Shown: positions 10,586-22,767, counted from the stretch's first letter. The stretch is DNA of 64,000 nt from Cydia pomonella (GCF_033807575.1 NC_084717.1:9797692-9861691), one strand, 5' to 3'. Made by a program: numbers and translations. Notes: generated by a model not told the origin, from the sequence alone.

Positions 10586-11389
10586 TTGAAAAGCACATTA
10601 CCTATTGGACTCCATAAAATAAATACTTGGTTACAGAGAAATCTACTTACCTTGAACTTAAATAAGACCACATATTTACAATTTTCTTTAAATAAATCAT
10701 TTATGTATAATAGGGAGCTTAAGGTTCACAAATGCAGTTTTCAGTCAGGAACTGATTGTACTTGTACTGTTATTGCTAAATCTGACTGTATTAAGTATCT
10801 GGGCGTTCTGCTTGATGACAGAATGAGTTGGCAGCCACACCTAGACCTAACCTCAACACGGATAAGAAAACTAGTATATATTTTTAAGAAACTAAGAAAT
10901 GTATCTGACCTAGTTTTATTGAAAAAAGTATATGTTGCTCTGGTTCAGCCAGTGATTGGTTATTGCAATGTTGTATGGGGTGGCGCTTGTAAACCCCACA
11001 TGTTAAAATTAGAAAGAGCTCAGAGATCCCTGTTGAAGGTCATGACATGTAGATCATATAGATATCCAACGAGTCTATTATATAAACAATGTCAATTGCT
11101 CTCTGTTAGACAACTATATATACTTCAGTTAGTGCTAAAGCAGCATAAGCTTACCCCTTATGATCAAAATAAAATTACAAGCAAACGAACTTTGACTAAT
11201 GTTTGTGTACCATATAAATGTAGACTAGCTACGGCCAGACGGCAACAAAGATTTATGGGCATCTTTTTATATAATAAGATTAATAAAACCCTAAACATTT
11301 ATCCCCTAAATAAACATGAGTGTAAGGAAAAACTTAAGTCCTGGTTGCTGTCATTAGACTATGTGCAAACTGAAAGCATCTTACCCTGA
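10586..11389 (+). pseudogene. 5'-truncated LINE reverse transcriptase C-terminus
   Basis: The 268-codon open frame (267 residues plus stop) starts without an in-frame ATG at a TTG and is closed upstream by TAG at 10547. Its first residues match the part of a non-LTR reverse transcriptase just after the YADD box (INTWLQRNLLTLNLNKT). They are followed by the conserved CIKYLGVLLDDRMSWQPHL, then the helical thumb with LVQPVIGYCNVVWG and LERAQRSLLKV. The endonuclease and RT motifs A to C are missing, as expected from incomplete reverse transcription. The family is the Jockey/CR1 side of non-LTR elements, with finer placement uncertain. The frame is otherwise intact to its own stop, so the insertion may not be very old. 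It cannot make an active enzyme. Confidence 0.85.
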
Positions 11390-11393
11390 TTTA

Positions 11394-11455
<62 letters not shown>

Positions 11456-11720
11456 TCTACACAAAAAAATATATATGTAAAATAAATTGCATTGTATTCT
11501 TATTAGAATGGCATTTGTTTTATAATATTAAAACAAGCCTTAATTATCTACTTTATGTCTAAAATGAAAATGGTTAATGTCTTAATAGTTACTATTATGT
11601 TTGGGAGAGGACACTGACTTCTGTAACACAGGTTTTTACCTAGCTCAGAAGTCAGGGACTTCAACACTAAAATGTACTTACCTTAATGCCAATAAAAAAT
11701 TTTTTTATTTTTTTATTGAT
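11390..11720 (+). mobile_element. 3' UTR of the truncated LINE
   Basis: Immediately after the stop codon comes a (CA)n tract (about 11396-11454). AT-rich UTR follows, ending with ATGCCAATAAAAAATTTTTT near 11687-11706. The AATAAA and the A/T tail mark the probable 3' end of the element. The exact terminus is uncertain. Confidence 0.6.
11396..11454. repeat. (CA)n microsatellite
   Basis: Nearly pure CA dinucleotides with one T interruption, located in the LINE 3' UTR. Confidence 0.95.
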
Positions 11721-13594
11721 ACCCATTTCATTTAACATCTTACCCATTTCATGTCATACTGGAGCGGAAAGTAAACGATTGTGGCAACCATAAACGTACC
11801 TGAAAGAAAAACAAAAGAGATTAAACATCATTTTATTGTTATGGCAACTCTTAAAAAGAAATGGGGAGAAAGAGGAATTATCAGATAGCCTCGTAATTTG
11901 ACAATGTCATTCTAAGCGGATCTTCAAGTAAACGACTTGTAAATGAGTGAAAATTAATTAGTTTGTGCCCGCCGTTCGTTATGCTTGCGACGTTGAAAAA
12001 AGCTAATTGGGCAAAGTCGTGAAAGCAGTTAGTGTCGGAAGAAACGTCGCATCAAAAATTACCGCTACTTATACCACACTTGAAAAAATTATACCTACTA
12101 TTAATTGAACAGGACTCATGGCCTAATCACAAGAGGCTTTATGCCAACGAAATTATTGCAAGAACCGTGGTGAAATATCAAATGAGCACCAATATTTTAT
12201 GTCACTTAGCTATGTAGGTATCTATTTTTAATATGGGCTAGAATAAAGCGTAGCCTATCTGAAAGTAATAATTAGGTAAATAAAAAATAAACCCACTCCT
12301 GTGCGTAGGTGCTCAAACTTACTATCAGAAAACCGGGAAAAATATTATATAGAAACAAAAGACGATTGGGCAGATAGTGTAAGAAGTGCGCAGGTAATCT
12401 CGTTTCATGCTCGAGTACGCTCATTTTGAACAAATCCTTGGAGAAATAGCTGCTATGTATCACACGGAATTAGGCCTTTACGATACGACCAATTTGAAAA
12501 CGGGAATTATTTTTTTACCTTTGTGCCATCGAGTACCGAATATTTTTCAGATATTCCAAGCAAGTTTTACAGATACTTTTGTATTTTGAGAGAGCATAAT
12601 ATCATATTCCAGCTGTCATATGTCACCAAGAGTGTTTGAATAAATTACCTTAGTGCAATTTAAAGCTCTAATGTCATAATGTATGTGTTACATGCTGGGA
12701 TAATATTGGAATTTACATAAATCAAGAAATTTCATGCGAGATATTTGCGCCTCATCAGAATATTTCCTAATATTGCTTCACGTATCAACTGGTGCCGACG
12801 CCTCTAAAAACGTAAGAATTTTTTCAGTGTCATTGATGGATGGTGTTTTGCATCTACAAATTTTAATATTTAATAAGGATTATAAATGAAACCCGAGCAA
12901 ATATTTATCAGAGAACTTGAGAAATTTAGGAAATATCAACAAGCTAAAAAGGTATTCACTATTGAAAACATAAACAAATGAATAAACGACAAACTATCGA
13001 TTCATTATTAAAAGGTAATTCCTTGATATTGGTTTCGCATTGAAATAACAACTTTATGTTTACGTTAATTTTATTACTGAAATTAGATACTATTTTTTAC
13101 GTAGCCATGTAGATTTTCCATTATCCACAGAATTATCACAGTTCTATGTACCTGACTCTTCTTCGTGTGTAAAGTCGAAGTTTTTGGCACTAGAAAGAAA
13201 GTATTGCCTTTGCCACTTCAACATTGCGAAGTAGTTTTATACTTGTAGCGTAGAGTAAGATACATTTCCCAAACTCTCGACTTTTTGTAAAAAACTTTGG
13301 AAGAATTCTGTCGTTTCAATCCCTTGCTTCTTTCTCGAATGTGAATTTTAGGTATGAAAATGAAACTGAAAACGTATTAAATGCATGCGCTGACTTTGTC
13401 TCGGTCACGTTTGCGTTTGCGTGATTATATCGGACAACAATCTATAGTAGCAAATAACGCATTATTTGTAGCAATTATATGAACTCATTAATTAAATCAT
13501 ACATGTACCGTAGTGAACGTGTCTAATACAGTAACCAAACTAGCACTCCTCCTGGTCTAAGATCCGGTATATGAAATATATACCATCATTTGTA
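11721..13594. other. Non-coding stretch, no gene seen
   Basis: Short open frames at 12032-12217, 12272-12463 and 12407-12589 overlap on both strands. None shows a domain or splice context. Confidence 0.4.
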
Positions 13595-13839
13595 TGAATA
13601 TGCTTAGTTTTATTTATTTAATTGTAATTGTTTAACATACTAAAACACTTAAAATTTCTCGGTAGGGTGCCCAGAATTCTGACCGCATTGCCCCGCTGGA
13701 TGACAATGCTGATCCGCTGAGCAAAATATTGCCCAGCCCTCTGGTCACCAGAAGCCTCTATAAAGCTATTTGACACTTCCTCATCTGTTATTTTAGTGAT
13801 AAGGAATAAACGATAGATAATATTCAAATGCACACGCAA
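13595..13839 (-). pseudogene. Retroelement C-terminal remnant, copy 1
   Basis: The minus-strand frame contains EASGDQRAGQYFAQRISIVI followed by QRGNAVRILGTLP. Nearly the same peptide is encoded at about 55150-55250 on the minus strand (ATGDQRAGQYFAQRISIAIQ). Two copies 41 kb apart with conserved protein but diverged DNA mark a repeated coding element. The sequence downstream ends with AATAAATAAA, like a retrotransposon tail. I cannot name the family with confidence; the C-terminus of a retroelement polyprotein is most likely. Only the last 70 codons or so remain. Confidence 0.55.
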
Positions 13840-13855
13840 ACGTTCTGACGGGTCG

Positions 13856-14213
13856 TTCGCAGACGTTTTTGTTTGTTAAAAATTAACTTAGTATTATATA
13901 CGTACGATGTGCTACCCACATCGTTACTGGTGAATTTCCAATATGACTTGGAACTCCATGTAGCCGTCTAAGAAGTGTAACGTTCTTACGGCAGATGTCG
14001 CTAGGATCCCCTAAACCCATATGGTGGGAAAATTTGCTTACTATGGATGAAGTCTTAGTGGCTCAGATGGCAGAGCGCTGGAGTATCGATCCAGAGGTCG
14101 TGCGTTCAAGTCTCACCCAAAACAGTAATTTTTCCACTTTTAAATTTATTCTAAGCTTAATAGCATCTTTCGCAGACTTTTCTGCTTGTTAAAAATTAAT
14201 TTAATATTCAAAT
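13856..14213 (+). mobile_element. SINE unit with tRNA-Asp-like head
   Basis: A tRNA-like head lies at 14052-14123. It is followed by the body CCACTTTTAAATTTATTCTA, which recurs at about 22073-22092. The segment TTCGCAGAC...TTGTTAAAAATTAA occurs twice in direct orientation, at 13856-13897 and 14168-14210. The element therefore either carries repeated ends or inserted next to an older copy. The upstream part (TTACGGCAGATGTCGCTAGG) is also familiar from lepidopteran dispersed repeats. No protein is encoded. Confidence 0.6.
14052..14123 (+). ncRNA. tRNA-like sequence (SINE head, anticodon AUC)
   Basis: The 72 nt fold as a cloverleaf. The D-arm is GCTC/GAGC. The anticodon stem CTGGA/TCCAG carries the 7-nt loop GTATCGA, giving anticodon ATC with T at position 33. 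The T-arm has loop TTCAAGT and four of five stem pairs. The acceptor stem has five of seven pairs. Box A and box B are both present. The mispairs, and a downstream SINE body shared with another locus, argue for a SINE promoter rather than a working tRNA-Asp gene. Confidence 0.6.
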
Positions 14214-14802
14214 GATAGTACAGTCAGTCTTAAATAATATTCCTTAATCTACTTTCGATGTTATTTAATCGTATGTTATATCAAATGAAAGCTTATTTTA
14301 TTCTTAATCTAACTGTAACAGGTTGCCTAACTAAAAAAGTTGGTCCAGTCCACTGAATTAGAAAAAATAGTTCCTGATCACCGATTAAACTTCACCGTGT
14401 ATACCTTACCAAAATTGGCATTGAATTATATTGGTACTGGAGTTACGTATCTCAATAGGGCGCCTTATTTATTTTTCATGTGGGAAAGTTAACTCGATTA
14501 CCGAAGGTCCTTACGATACGCACTCAATATTTTCTCCTCTTACTTACATCTCCGGATCTACTCGTAAATAAATAGGCAACTTATTGAGCAAAATCCACTT
14601 TATGCGATTGCTTTTGTTTACACGAGCGCTTCAAGTATGTTGATTTGGGAAATTAATACAATAAAAACTTATTTCGGTACCACGATAGCGACTGACTTGA
14701 GGTGTTTCGCTAAATTAACATGTCACATGTTGCAAACCTTCTAGTGGATTTTCAGAAGTTTGCTAACTTAACCTGCATCCCTAAACTAATATTTTTATTA
14801 TA
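14214..14802. other. Non-coding stretch, no gene seen
   Basis: No open frame, inverted repeat or repeat copy that I can support. Confidence 0.4.
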
Positions 14803-14901
14803 TAGGAGAGATACCATCAGATGAATCGCCTGATGTTAAGCGATTACCGTTGCCCATGGTTACCCGCAACACCAGAGGAGTTGTAAGTGCGTTACCGGCC
14901 T
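14803..14901 (+). repeat. Dispersed repeat of the CCTGATGGTAAGC family
   Basis: It contains ATCGCCTGATGTTAAGCGAT, then CCATGGTTACCCGCAACACC. It aligns with 50694-50778 and, inverted, with 45834-45945. Non-coding. Confidence 0.65.
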
Positions 14902-15394
14902 TTAGATGGGATTATTAAGCTCTTTTCTTGAAGGTAACTACTAAGATGCAGTAAAATTAGGATGTGTCGCTAACAACACTACACAGGATGTTCATTCGGT
15001 TACACTCTGATATTAAAATAATGTGAATTTCGTTCCTGAATTAAACTTGTATCGTACATATTAACTTATCTAAATGACATAATTGGCTTCAGGAATAAGC
15101 GTAAGCATCTAATCTTGTCACTTGCGGGTACAATTTGCCACCTTTGACAACTGAAGAGCACATCCGGCACACAGTTAAGCCTGGCTCACAACCCAGACCA
15201 CTCGGGCGGAACACACACCACACACAAGTGCTAGTTACATGGGACTAAGCTGAGGGATGGGAGAATTATATGGATATACTCGACAGATAGTAATGTGAGT
15301 TTTTTTTTTGGTTTCTTACGCAAACATGTAATGTGAAAACGTATTATTATTTCAGAAAACTATGATTTATACCTTAACCATAATAAATAGATAC

Positions 15395-15534
15395 TAGAGT
15401 TGCCCAAGATAAGTTGGCAGCGATTTTGATAGCCCAGACGCTGAAAGTGTCAAGTAAACGTCATAATTTCATAGAATTTTGACGTTTAAAAATCAGTTAT
15501 CAAAACACTGTCAACTTATCTTGGATTGACTCTA
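15395..15534. mobile_element. 140-bp MITE, TAGAGTTG/GACTCTA ends
   Basis: CCAAGATAAGTTG (about 15403-15415) is repeated inverted as CAACTTATCTTGG (15511-15523). Inner segments GATTTTGATAGC and GTTATCAAAAC, then AAACGTCATAAT and TTTTGACGTTTA, also pair. The ends sit in a TA...TA context, as for Tc1/mariner-type MITEs. I recognise this as a frequent lepidopteran palindromic element. Confidence 0.8.
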
Positions 15535-15758
15535 TTAATAACTGCAATATTTTTTCCTTAACTAACTTAGTCCTTAAGTAAATAGAGGTAGCATAACAAA
15601 CACAAAGTTTCATAAAATAGGGTAGTGAACTAACCAGTGAAATCATCTACTCTTTATGAAACAAACGACTGGTTTATTAAAGATATTTTAGAGTTAATTT
15701 GAGAACATTTTCTGTGACGTCACAAAGAACCCACTCCTTTTAGTGAGTTTTACCGATT

Positions 15759-16289
15759 TTAAAATAAGTTATTGGAAGCGCACACACATGTTAATCTTTG
15801 ATGTTTCATTACTGCAGTGATACAAATTAATTGATCTATAGGAAACAACCCTATTGTTGAGATTAGTAAAAAAGATAAACTTAATAAAATAACTCCGACC
15901 TCCGACCTATTAAAAGTTTCCGCCATATCCAAATCTATTTTGGCCAGATAGATTGCTTTTAGAAACCACAACAAGCGGTTCAAAATGAAACTGTTAATTG
16001 GATCCAAGAGGGAATATCCGATAATTATCCAGAAACAACTTTCATGTCATCTCGAATTCACGAAATTGACAAATCCTCTTCCCTACTACGGCTGATTATG
16101 TTCTAACAATTTGATATGGTTTTGACCTTATTTCCAATGTTCGCCGCTGCATCAATCAGCATGAGCCACTACTGATGATTGATCTTCGTGAGTTGCAACC
16201 AGGAGGCGTCTCATAAGCTGGGCCGATACATGTCATGCTGTTGACGGAAAAATGACGTCACGCTACATAGATATAGTATGCTTCCTATT
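15759..16289. other. Non-coding stretch, no gene seen
   Basis: The minus-strand open frame 15759-16007 has no recognisable motif, and no repeat was identified. Confidence 0.35.
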
Positions 16290-16420
16290 ACCCCCTTATT
16301 CATAAACGTCTACTAAAGTTAATAATCGTTTGTCCCTTTCCATCATACCAATACGTCCGAAAGGGACAAACGATTATTAGCGGCTTGTTAACTTCAGTAG
16401 ACGTTTATGAATAAGGGGGT
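16290..16420. mobile_element. 131-bp palindromic MITE, CCCCCTTATTCATAAACG ends
   Basis: The arms ACCCCCTTATTCATAAACGT (16290-16309) and ACGTTTATGAATAAGGGGGT (16401-16420) are perfect inverted repeats. The pairing continues through GTCTACT.AAGTTAA and ATAATCGTTTGTCCCTTTC. This is a common lepidopteran element. A diverged relative with TTATTCATAAACG appears inverted at about 63889. Confidence 0.85.
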
Positions 16421-17384
16421 TTGTCTTTTAGTAATAATTAATCATTTGTCAACTTCTTTAGTTAACTGATATAGATACTTGGCAATCTGACAATTAACAT
16501 TCATATTATTGTCACTCAACTAAATAATACATTGTTAGTTTATTAAATGATGCATATTTTTGGTTTTCAACAGTATATTTTAGGTAACAAATATTTATTT
16601 TTGTACGCGTCAATAGGTTAGTTATATAAATTTGTAGTGTTATATAAAAACTGCCTGTATGTTAAATTACGTCATTTTTGCGTCCACGGCATGAAATGTA
16701 CGGGCCCGGATAAGAAGGCATCCCCCTCGTACTTATTGGTGCGTGTGAGATGCCTAATGACATGACTCAAAGTTGTAGCAAAATAAAACTTAAATATCAA
16801 TTTTTAAAGCAGAATCCGCCTCCGGTTTTATCAACCGACTCGATTGTAGCGTACAACCAGGCGTTATATTACAAAAGGTAACTCACAGTTACAGATATTT
16901 GTCACTACTGACGATTTAATTTTAGATTTACGTAACTACTTTTGCCCTGGAATTAGATCTGTTCTCGCATTATATTATGGAGTATAATATTGGAATGGAA
17001 TCCATGGTTTGAGATCGAAGGTACATGTGTTTTAGTAACACTTTTATGTACTTATGTACGTAGGTACCTTCTAGAAAACGCAGGGTCTTGCGTAAGTTCA
17101 ATTCAATAATTATGTATCACATCAGATATAAAACAAATAAAATCTTAATAATGACGTACAACGGGTAGATAAGTAGGTAATTCAATCAGCTGTAGAGATA
17201 ACAGCCCCTCCCAATCTCTGCAGCTGACTGTACTGATTAAGTAATTTTTAATGATATCAATATCATTAAATATAGATCATAAACAAGATTACATGGATGT
17301 ATAATACCCATTTAAAGACTTCAATTTTATCAATAATTATCTTTTTAATATTTTTTTTGTTTAATATAATGAGTTAAGTAATAA
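16421..17384. other. Non-coding stretch, no gene seen
   Basis: AT-rich with a short inverted ATGATATCAATATCAT motif at 17251-17266 and no supported gene. Confidence 0.4.
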
Positions 17385-17530
17385 GTGGATGCCGGTAGAG
17401 GGACGTGGACGGGGCAGGCCCAGGCGGAGATGGCGGGATGGCCTGGACAGCTTCCTGAACAACTGGCCGGAGGAAACACCTTTGCCCAGCAGTGGGACGT
17501 TCAAACAGGCTATACAAAAAAGTTATTTAC
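17385..17530 (+). pseudogene. RTE-type LINE reverse transcriptase 3' remnant
   Basis: The frame encodes GRGRGRPRRRWRDGLDSFLN then NWPEE, the basic C-terminal tail typical of RTE-like reverse transcriptases. It is followed by TTGCCCAGCAGTGGGACGTT, the characteristic nucleotide phrase at the end of this coding region in lepidopteran copies. A deletion and frameshift join NWPEE directly to this phrase in the wrong frame. The open frame continues into unrelated sequence to 17670. Non-functional. Confidence 0.75.
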
Positions 17531-18013
17531 TTACTAAGACGGCCTTCGAGTTGGTTCACTTGGTTCATAATCATTCACTATCCCCCCGGTACGATGAATA
17601 CCTACTGTTATTATTCAAACAGACCTTCCCGTTCATTCTCTCGCAATCAAAACCGGATATTTCCGTCTAAGACACGAAGGGAAGGGTTACAGGGCAAGGT
17701 AATTTCCAATATCTGAAATTGTGCCAAGTTTAGAATTTAAACGAGTCGCGCGACGTTTCGTCTCATTCACGAAATTAAAAGTAAATTACAACTTCTAAAG
17801 TGTTGTGATACAGTTTTTGGAAGCATTTTTTATGTTCAAGTAGGTACCTGTTTTTAATTACGTTTGAAAATTAAATTACCAATGTCTAAAAAACTGAAAA
17901 TGAAAATCTCCGATTTTATTTTTCAATAATTTAATAGTAGTAGGTATGTAAATTTGTAGGAACTTACTACAATTAATTAGTCGAAATTCGTCTAATGATT
18001 ATGAGGATCACTA
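17531..18013. other. Non-coding stretch, no gene seen
   Basis: No support for any feature beyond a readthrough frame from the LINE remnant. Confidence 0.4.
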
Positions 18014-18730
18014 GGCCGTTATCGATTTTAGTCGCAAAAATGACAAATTGATAGGTTTAGTCGATAAATATTTTACACCTTTTGTTAACTATTAGAAATA
18101 ACAAGTACTAGTTTCTATTAGCACGTCTTGTTATCTTTCATTTCAATACATCATTGTTTTGGAAAACAGACTCACTTAATTGGTATTGATTTTTTTTCTG
18201 ATAGACGTTTAGGTAAACGCGCGTAAAGCACTGATGTTAAAGCTCTTATTTGTAAATTTCGTAAAGTATGGACTGCTAAAAATTTTACTTTTGTATTACA
18301 CATATTCTGTATTTCAACTTTAATAAACTACATTTTTGTTATTATAAATTTGAAGTAGTGTAAATGAAAGTTACACGAAATAATTTTTCTACAGAAATTA
18401 CTTCAAAACAAATGACGATTTCTCCGAAAATCTAGTTAATTTAAACGTAATTTTGATACTTAATAATCTACAACATTTGCTGAAACTATTCTTATACATC
18501 ATTTTGTATAATTTATCACCATAATTTTTTGATGATTTTTTAATATCTGTCCCTTTTCGTCACATATTACCGGGGACGCACGCTTGCGACCTCATTATTA
18601 AAGGGCAAGATGGGAAGATGTGCGAATAGAAACCAATTCTTGTTATTTAGATATTACGTTACAAAAGGTGTACAATTTCAACGACTAAATCTATCAATTT
18701 TACATTTTTGCTCTAAAAGCGTTACCGAGC
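18014..18730. mobile_element. About 0.7-kb DNA element with long inverted ends
   Basis: The first ~125 bp (GGCCGTTATCGATTTTAGTC, GATAGGTTTAGTCG, ACACCTTTTGTTA, AATAACAAG, TTTCTATT) are repeated inverted in the last ~130 bp (18600-18730) with roughly four fifths identity by eye. The interior is AT-rich with no transposase. Long, diverged TIRs and no coding sequence fit a non-autonomous DNA transposon. The target duplication could not be fixed. Confidence 0.65.
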
Positions 18731-20704
18731 TCTTAATAAATAGCGATTACAGCGACCATATTTCTGCCCCAACACGTCTTGCATAAATACTATATGTAAG
18801 GTTGAAAAAATCAGTTTGAACTTGTAGCACGAGAATATGAGTTTCCGAATGTAGCATACGGTTATCATAGGCATTGTTGGGAGGATCTACGGTACGTCAG
18901 TGTAAATATCTCGAAACGAACATGTTCGCACCAATAATATGTGCACATCAAATGTATGGGAACCAGAGCGTCGTGTGCCAATCGGCCTTGCCTTCAGCAA
19001 ATCCTGACAAGGCACACAATCGAGTCATGCCTATCGATTTCACGGAACGCGACATGACTACAGTAACTGTGTGGATGCGATGAAGCTTGTCCGACGTCAG
19101 GGTTTTGGTCTGGACTAGTCTGGAGCCTCTTGTAGGTATTTACTATCTTCAAATAGAGAACAGAATAAATTGTACTAATCTGATGTATTGAATGTCTACC
19201 GCCCAACAATACTAATATTTGTACATTTTGCGAGGAAACAAAATAGCAATAAATTATGCCCCTTGCAAACTTATTGGCTGGCACCTATTGAGTGTTGAAG
19301 TGCGAGGTGGGTGGGTGAGGAGCAACGAGAAGAAAAGTCGTGGAAAAAGTGTGAACTTCCATGGACCCAAATTTTATACACAGACAAACATTAGACAAAT
19401 GTAAATAATCAAATAACTAATGTGTCCCACATACCCGTCGAGCGGTGGTACAGTAACCAGAATAGCTAAGGCATAGTTTTACGCTACAAAATCTAATTCC
19501 TCTATCGCTTTTATGTTTTTATTCGTTTTTGATTTCGGCACGTGAGTTCGTCAGTATGAAGTTCGTTCAGAAGTCTGAAATTTAAAATATTTACTTCCTA
19601 AACACCATATACCCAAATAAAACATTTCCCTTATACGCGTAATACCTTCATCAGTGAAACGAGAACAAGTTTAAGTTAAGCGCCGAGGAGCGCGTGTGTA
19701 ATTAGGTTATCCTTCTTGCACCGGTTCAGTTGAGCTAATACTTTCCACTTGTCAAGAGTTTGGCTGTTTAGGACCTTTCCTGACTTGGCAGTATTGGAGC
19801 TGATGGGCTACACCAACCCGAAAGAAATACTACGTTTTGTATCGATCCCTGAACCGACCAGGTCATTAAGCCTTAGGCTTGTCTGAATAGGCAGTAAACA
19901 TTAGGCAGATATCAGTACCCAGCTACCTGGTTCAATCAGTAAAAAATACCACAAAATGCATGTTATACCTAACAAAAAATACACCATTTTGAAGTTTACA
20001 TTAAGGGTACGGGTAGCAATTAATAAACAAGTGACGGCGGTGCCAAGGTAACGATCGAGAATTGTAAAAGTTAATCGAATTTTAAAATGTATAAATTGGA
20101 CAACATTATTTTTATTGGTCTGTTTGGTTGGAGTGTTAACCTGGGAAGGTTATTAATTTCTGTAGCCTTCAAAAGGAAAATCTTTGTTCCTAGTTTTATT
20201 TTATTTAGAAATGAAATCCAAGACGTTCCGCTCTCAAAGCCGACAACTATGTCAAAAGTGTCAACTTGCGTCGGAGTCGCGGTCGTCTAGTACTCGTCTG
20301 AGAATGCTTCCCTAACGGACTAATTAGGCTACCACTCGGAGTAACGTTTGCATTGTTGTAAGATACAGTGACACTTGTTTAAGCTGTACAATAGATTTTT
20401 TTGTTTTTGCAATTAGTGTAAAGAATATGTTTGAACAAACATTTAAATCTTAACATTATATTTATGTATACAAATACATTTTTTTCTAAAGTATTGCCCC
20501 GCTAATTTAAATTCATCTGTACAATTTTCTTAACTATGTTTATAAGAATTCGATAAACAAAAACTTCTTAGAAAAGTTTCAGCGAAGTGATGTTTCTAAA
20601 TTTCATAAATGTTTACAAAGCTCAACATGAACATCAAAGGGACTAAGCATTTTATTTTATATGTAATCAAATGTAATATTATTGCATAATCTACCATGAT
20701 AGCA
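18731..20704. other. Non-coding stretch, no gene recognised
   Basis: Several short frames (18874-19083, 18994-19284, 19219-19404, 20087-20290) overlap on opposite strands and show no domain. Confidence 0.35.
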
Positions 20705-20730
20705 GCATGCATCTGCAAGAAGATGCATGC
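20705..20730. repeat. Short hairpin GCATGCATCT/AGATGCATGC
   Basis: A perfect 10-bp stem around a 6-nt loop. No run of T follows, so it is not terminator-like, and its role is unknown. Confidence 0.6.
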
Positions 20731-20843
20731 CGTTTACATGTTATCCTTTGCGTTAGTTTTGATATTGTTATGATACGACCTTGAAACATCTCGCAGTGCA
20801 TCTCACGCGCACCAATAAGTGCGAGTAACTATGTCATAGGTAT

Positions 20844-21128
20844 AAATACTAGCTTCTGTCCGCAACTTCGTCTGCGTGGAATGATAACATTTACACCTAT
20901 ATGAAATGCGCAAAGATCTAGTAGCTGGCAACACGAGATGTAAAAATTTACTAGCCATCCCAACGTACAAATTGGTAATGTATAAAAACAGCCCCCACGT
21001 AAGATCTATACCTAGAATTATATAACAAAGATGGATGGTTGACTGGTAGAGAATGCCTTTTGGAATTAAGTTCGCCATTTGTACATTTTTCTTTATGTGT
21101 GCAATAAAGTTTAAATAAATAAATAAAG
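20844..21128 (+). repeat. Dispersed repeat and LINE/SINE-like 3' tail
   Basis: It opens with ACTAGCTTCTGTCCGCAACTT, the start of a common lepidopteran repeat also present at 1383-1616. It ends with TGACTGGTAGAGAATGCC, then GTGCAATAAAGTTTAAATAA, followed by (AAAT)n. That ending is the polyadenylation-like tail of a retroposon, about 21040-21127. The minus-strand frame 20803-21141 is an antisense shadow. Confidence 0.55.
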
Positions 21129-21514
21129 ACGGCATCTTCAAGGCAAAACTTGTACATCTACTGACTAAAAAATGTTATTATAGTATAGACGAATTTCTTA
21201 ATGATAAAGATTTAAATGAACTAGACATATTCAATTAGATGTGACAAATACTATTAGATATATTAAATGACAATAAATTTAAATGTATGTAATTAAATTA
21301 TATAGTATCATTAAACATTAAATATGAGTACTATTAACATAAGATGGACAAAATATAACATAGTTATAAGTATAGAAATAAGATATTGTAATGCTGAGGG
21401 CAGGGTAAATGTACTATTCGTAAGAAATTGTATTTAACACCATGTATCTTGATGCATCACACGACTGTACATGTATGCAATAAATACAATAAACAAAAAT
21501 GATATTTGATAAAA

Positions 21515-21655
21515 ACTACCCTATATCCTCTTCCGGGCCTGAAAATATTTTCATACCAAATTTCATCTTAATCGGTTCAGCGGTTTAAGTATGGAGAGGT
21601 AGCCGACGTATAGATAAAGTTCTTTCGCATTTATACTATTAGTAGGGATTACCAT
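21515..21655 (+). repeat. Dispersed repeat, 3' part
   Basis: It carries ACCAAATTTCATCTTAATCG then GGTTCAGCGGTTTAAG and ends ATTAGTAGGGATTA. This is the usual 3' part of the repeat whose 5' part begins ACTAGC. The 5' part may be the one at 20844, separated by inserted sequence. Confidence 0.5.
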
Positions 21656-22066
21656 TATGGTCCCTAGTATCAGAATACGGCCCCATTATGCGAACTTTAC
21701 ATTTGACCCGCCGCTCCAGTTTGGACGACGGGTGCTTAAAAGCCAAGTACAAGTCCGAGCAAACACACCTCAAAGCGATATGATATTTGTTTAACATTTG
21801 AAGCAAAGGGATTGAAACATAAAGCTGGCTCCAGTGACCCGGCTAGACTAACTTTTGTTTAGATAAATCCGAAACAATGTCACAAACAACGTGCAAAGCA
21901 ATTGCAGTCTCAGCTTGCAATCTCGACATTAACTATATCAAATAGACTCCAAAATAAGAAGCATATACGAAGACATTCCCCGACCACGGACAGGCACTTA
22001 TATGCATGACTATTGTACTTAAAACTAATTTAAAATACAATAGCTTAAGTTTAGTCAAAATGGTAA

Positions 22067-22101
22067 ATTTTACCACTTTTAAATTTATTCTAAGCTTAAG
22101 T
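22067..22101 (+). repeat. Fragment of the 14.1-kb SINE body
   Basis: CCACTTTTAAATTTATTCTA then AGCTTA is identical to the region at about 14136-14160. No tRNA-like head is present here. Confidence 0.5.
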
Positions 22102-22617
22102 CTATTGTGAAATTGTGTTTTTTCAAATTTAAGCGGATCGGGTCAGCAACTAAAATGAAGATCTAATGTGTTATTACTTGTTTTATTAGTGCAAAAACGC
22201 CAATTCTCGAGGCGGTGAGAGCGAAAGCTCTGTCCACTGTGTAAGTCTGAAAGTGATCTGTGTACGTTTGCAATCTCGCAGATGCCGTGCGACTGTAATT
22301 TAAGTGAAATATTTTCTAAAGTTTCTGTAACGTGTCGCATTTTCTTAACGTCGTGAAGAAAAATAACGTTAAAATGTTTTACATAGAAGTTCTCGTGACT
22401 ACTGTCAGCTCAGATTTTGAATGATAGGAAAGTTGTACGTGCAAGGTATTATAATTCTAAAAGGAGATAAAAATCTTATTAAATTTTAAACTTAAAGTTG
22501 TTTGCTATGTATGATTCTAAACCTACCGGAAAATACAAGCAGACTTCGGGCTTTACAAGGGATTTCAGACCAGTATTGATTGAAACTCAACATTATGTGA
22601 TAATATAACAAAAGCCT

Positions 22618-22767
22618 ATAGGTAAAAAACTTAAGTAAGTCACCTGTTGTATGTAGTTGTGACGTTTTCGAATAGACAATACATGTTTCAAATACACACA
22701 CAAACAAAACAAATGTCTATTCGAACACATCACAACTACATACAACTTACTTAAGTTTTTTACCTAT
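22618..22767. mobile_element. 150-bp palindromic MITE
   Basis: ATAGGTAAAAAACTTAAGTA (22618-22637) is inverted at 22748-22767. TTGTATGTAGTTGTGA and TTCGAATAGACA are also inverted. The left arm carries an extra CACCTG. The outer context TA...TA suggests insertion at a TA dinucleotide. It has no coding capacity. Confidence 0.75.

Noticed and set aside
14052..14123. Functional tRNA-Asp gene
   Set aside because: Acceptor and T-stem mispairs, and a downstream SINE body shared with another locus, point to a SINE head.
20803..21141. 112-codon minus-strand frame
   Set aside because: Antisense to a retroposon tail with (AAAT)n.
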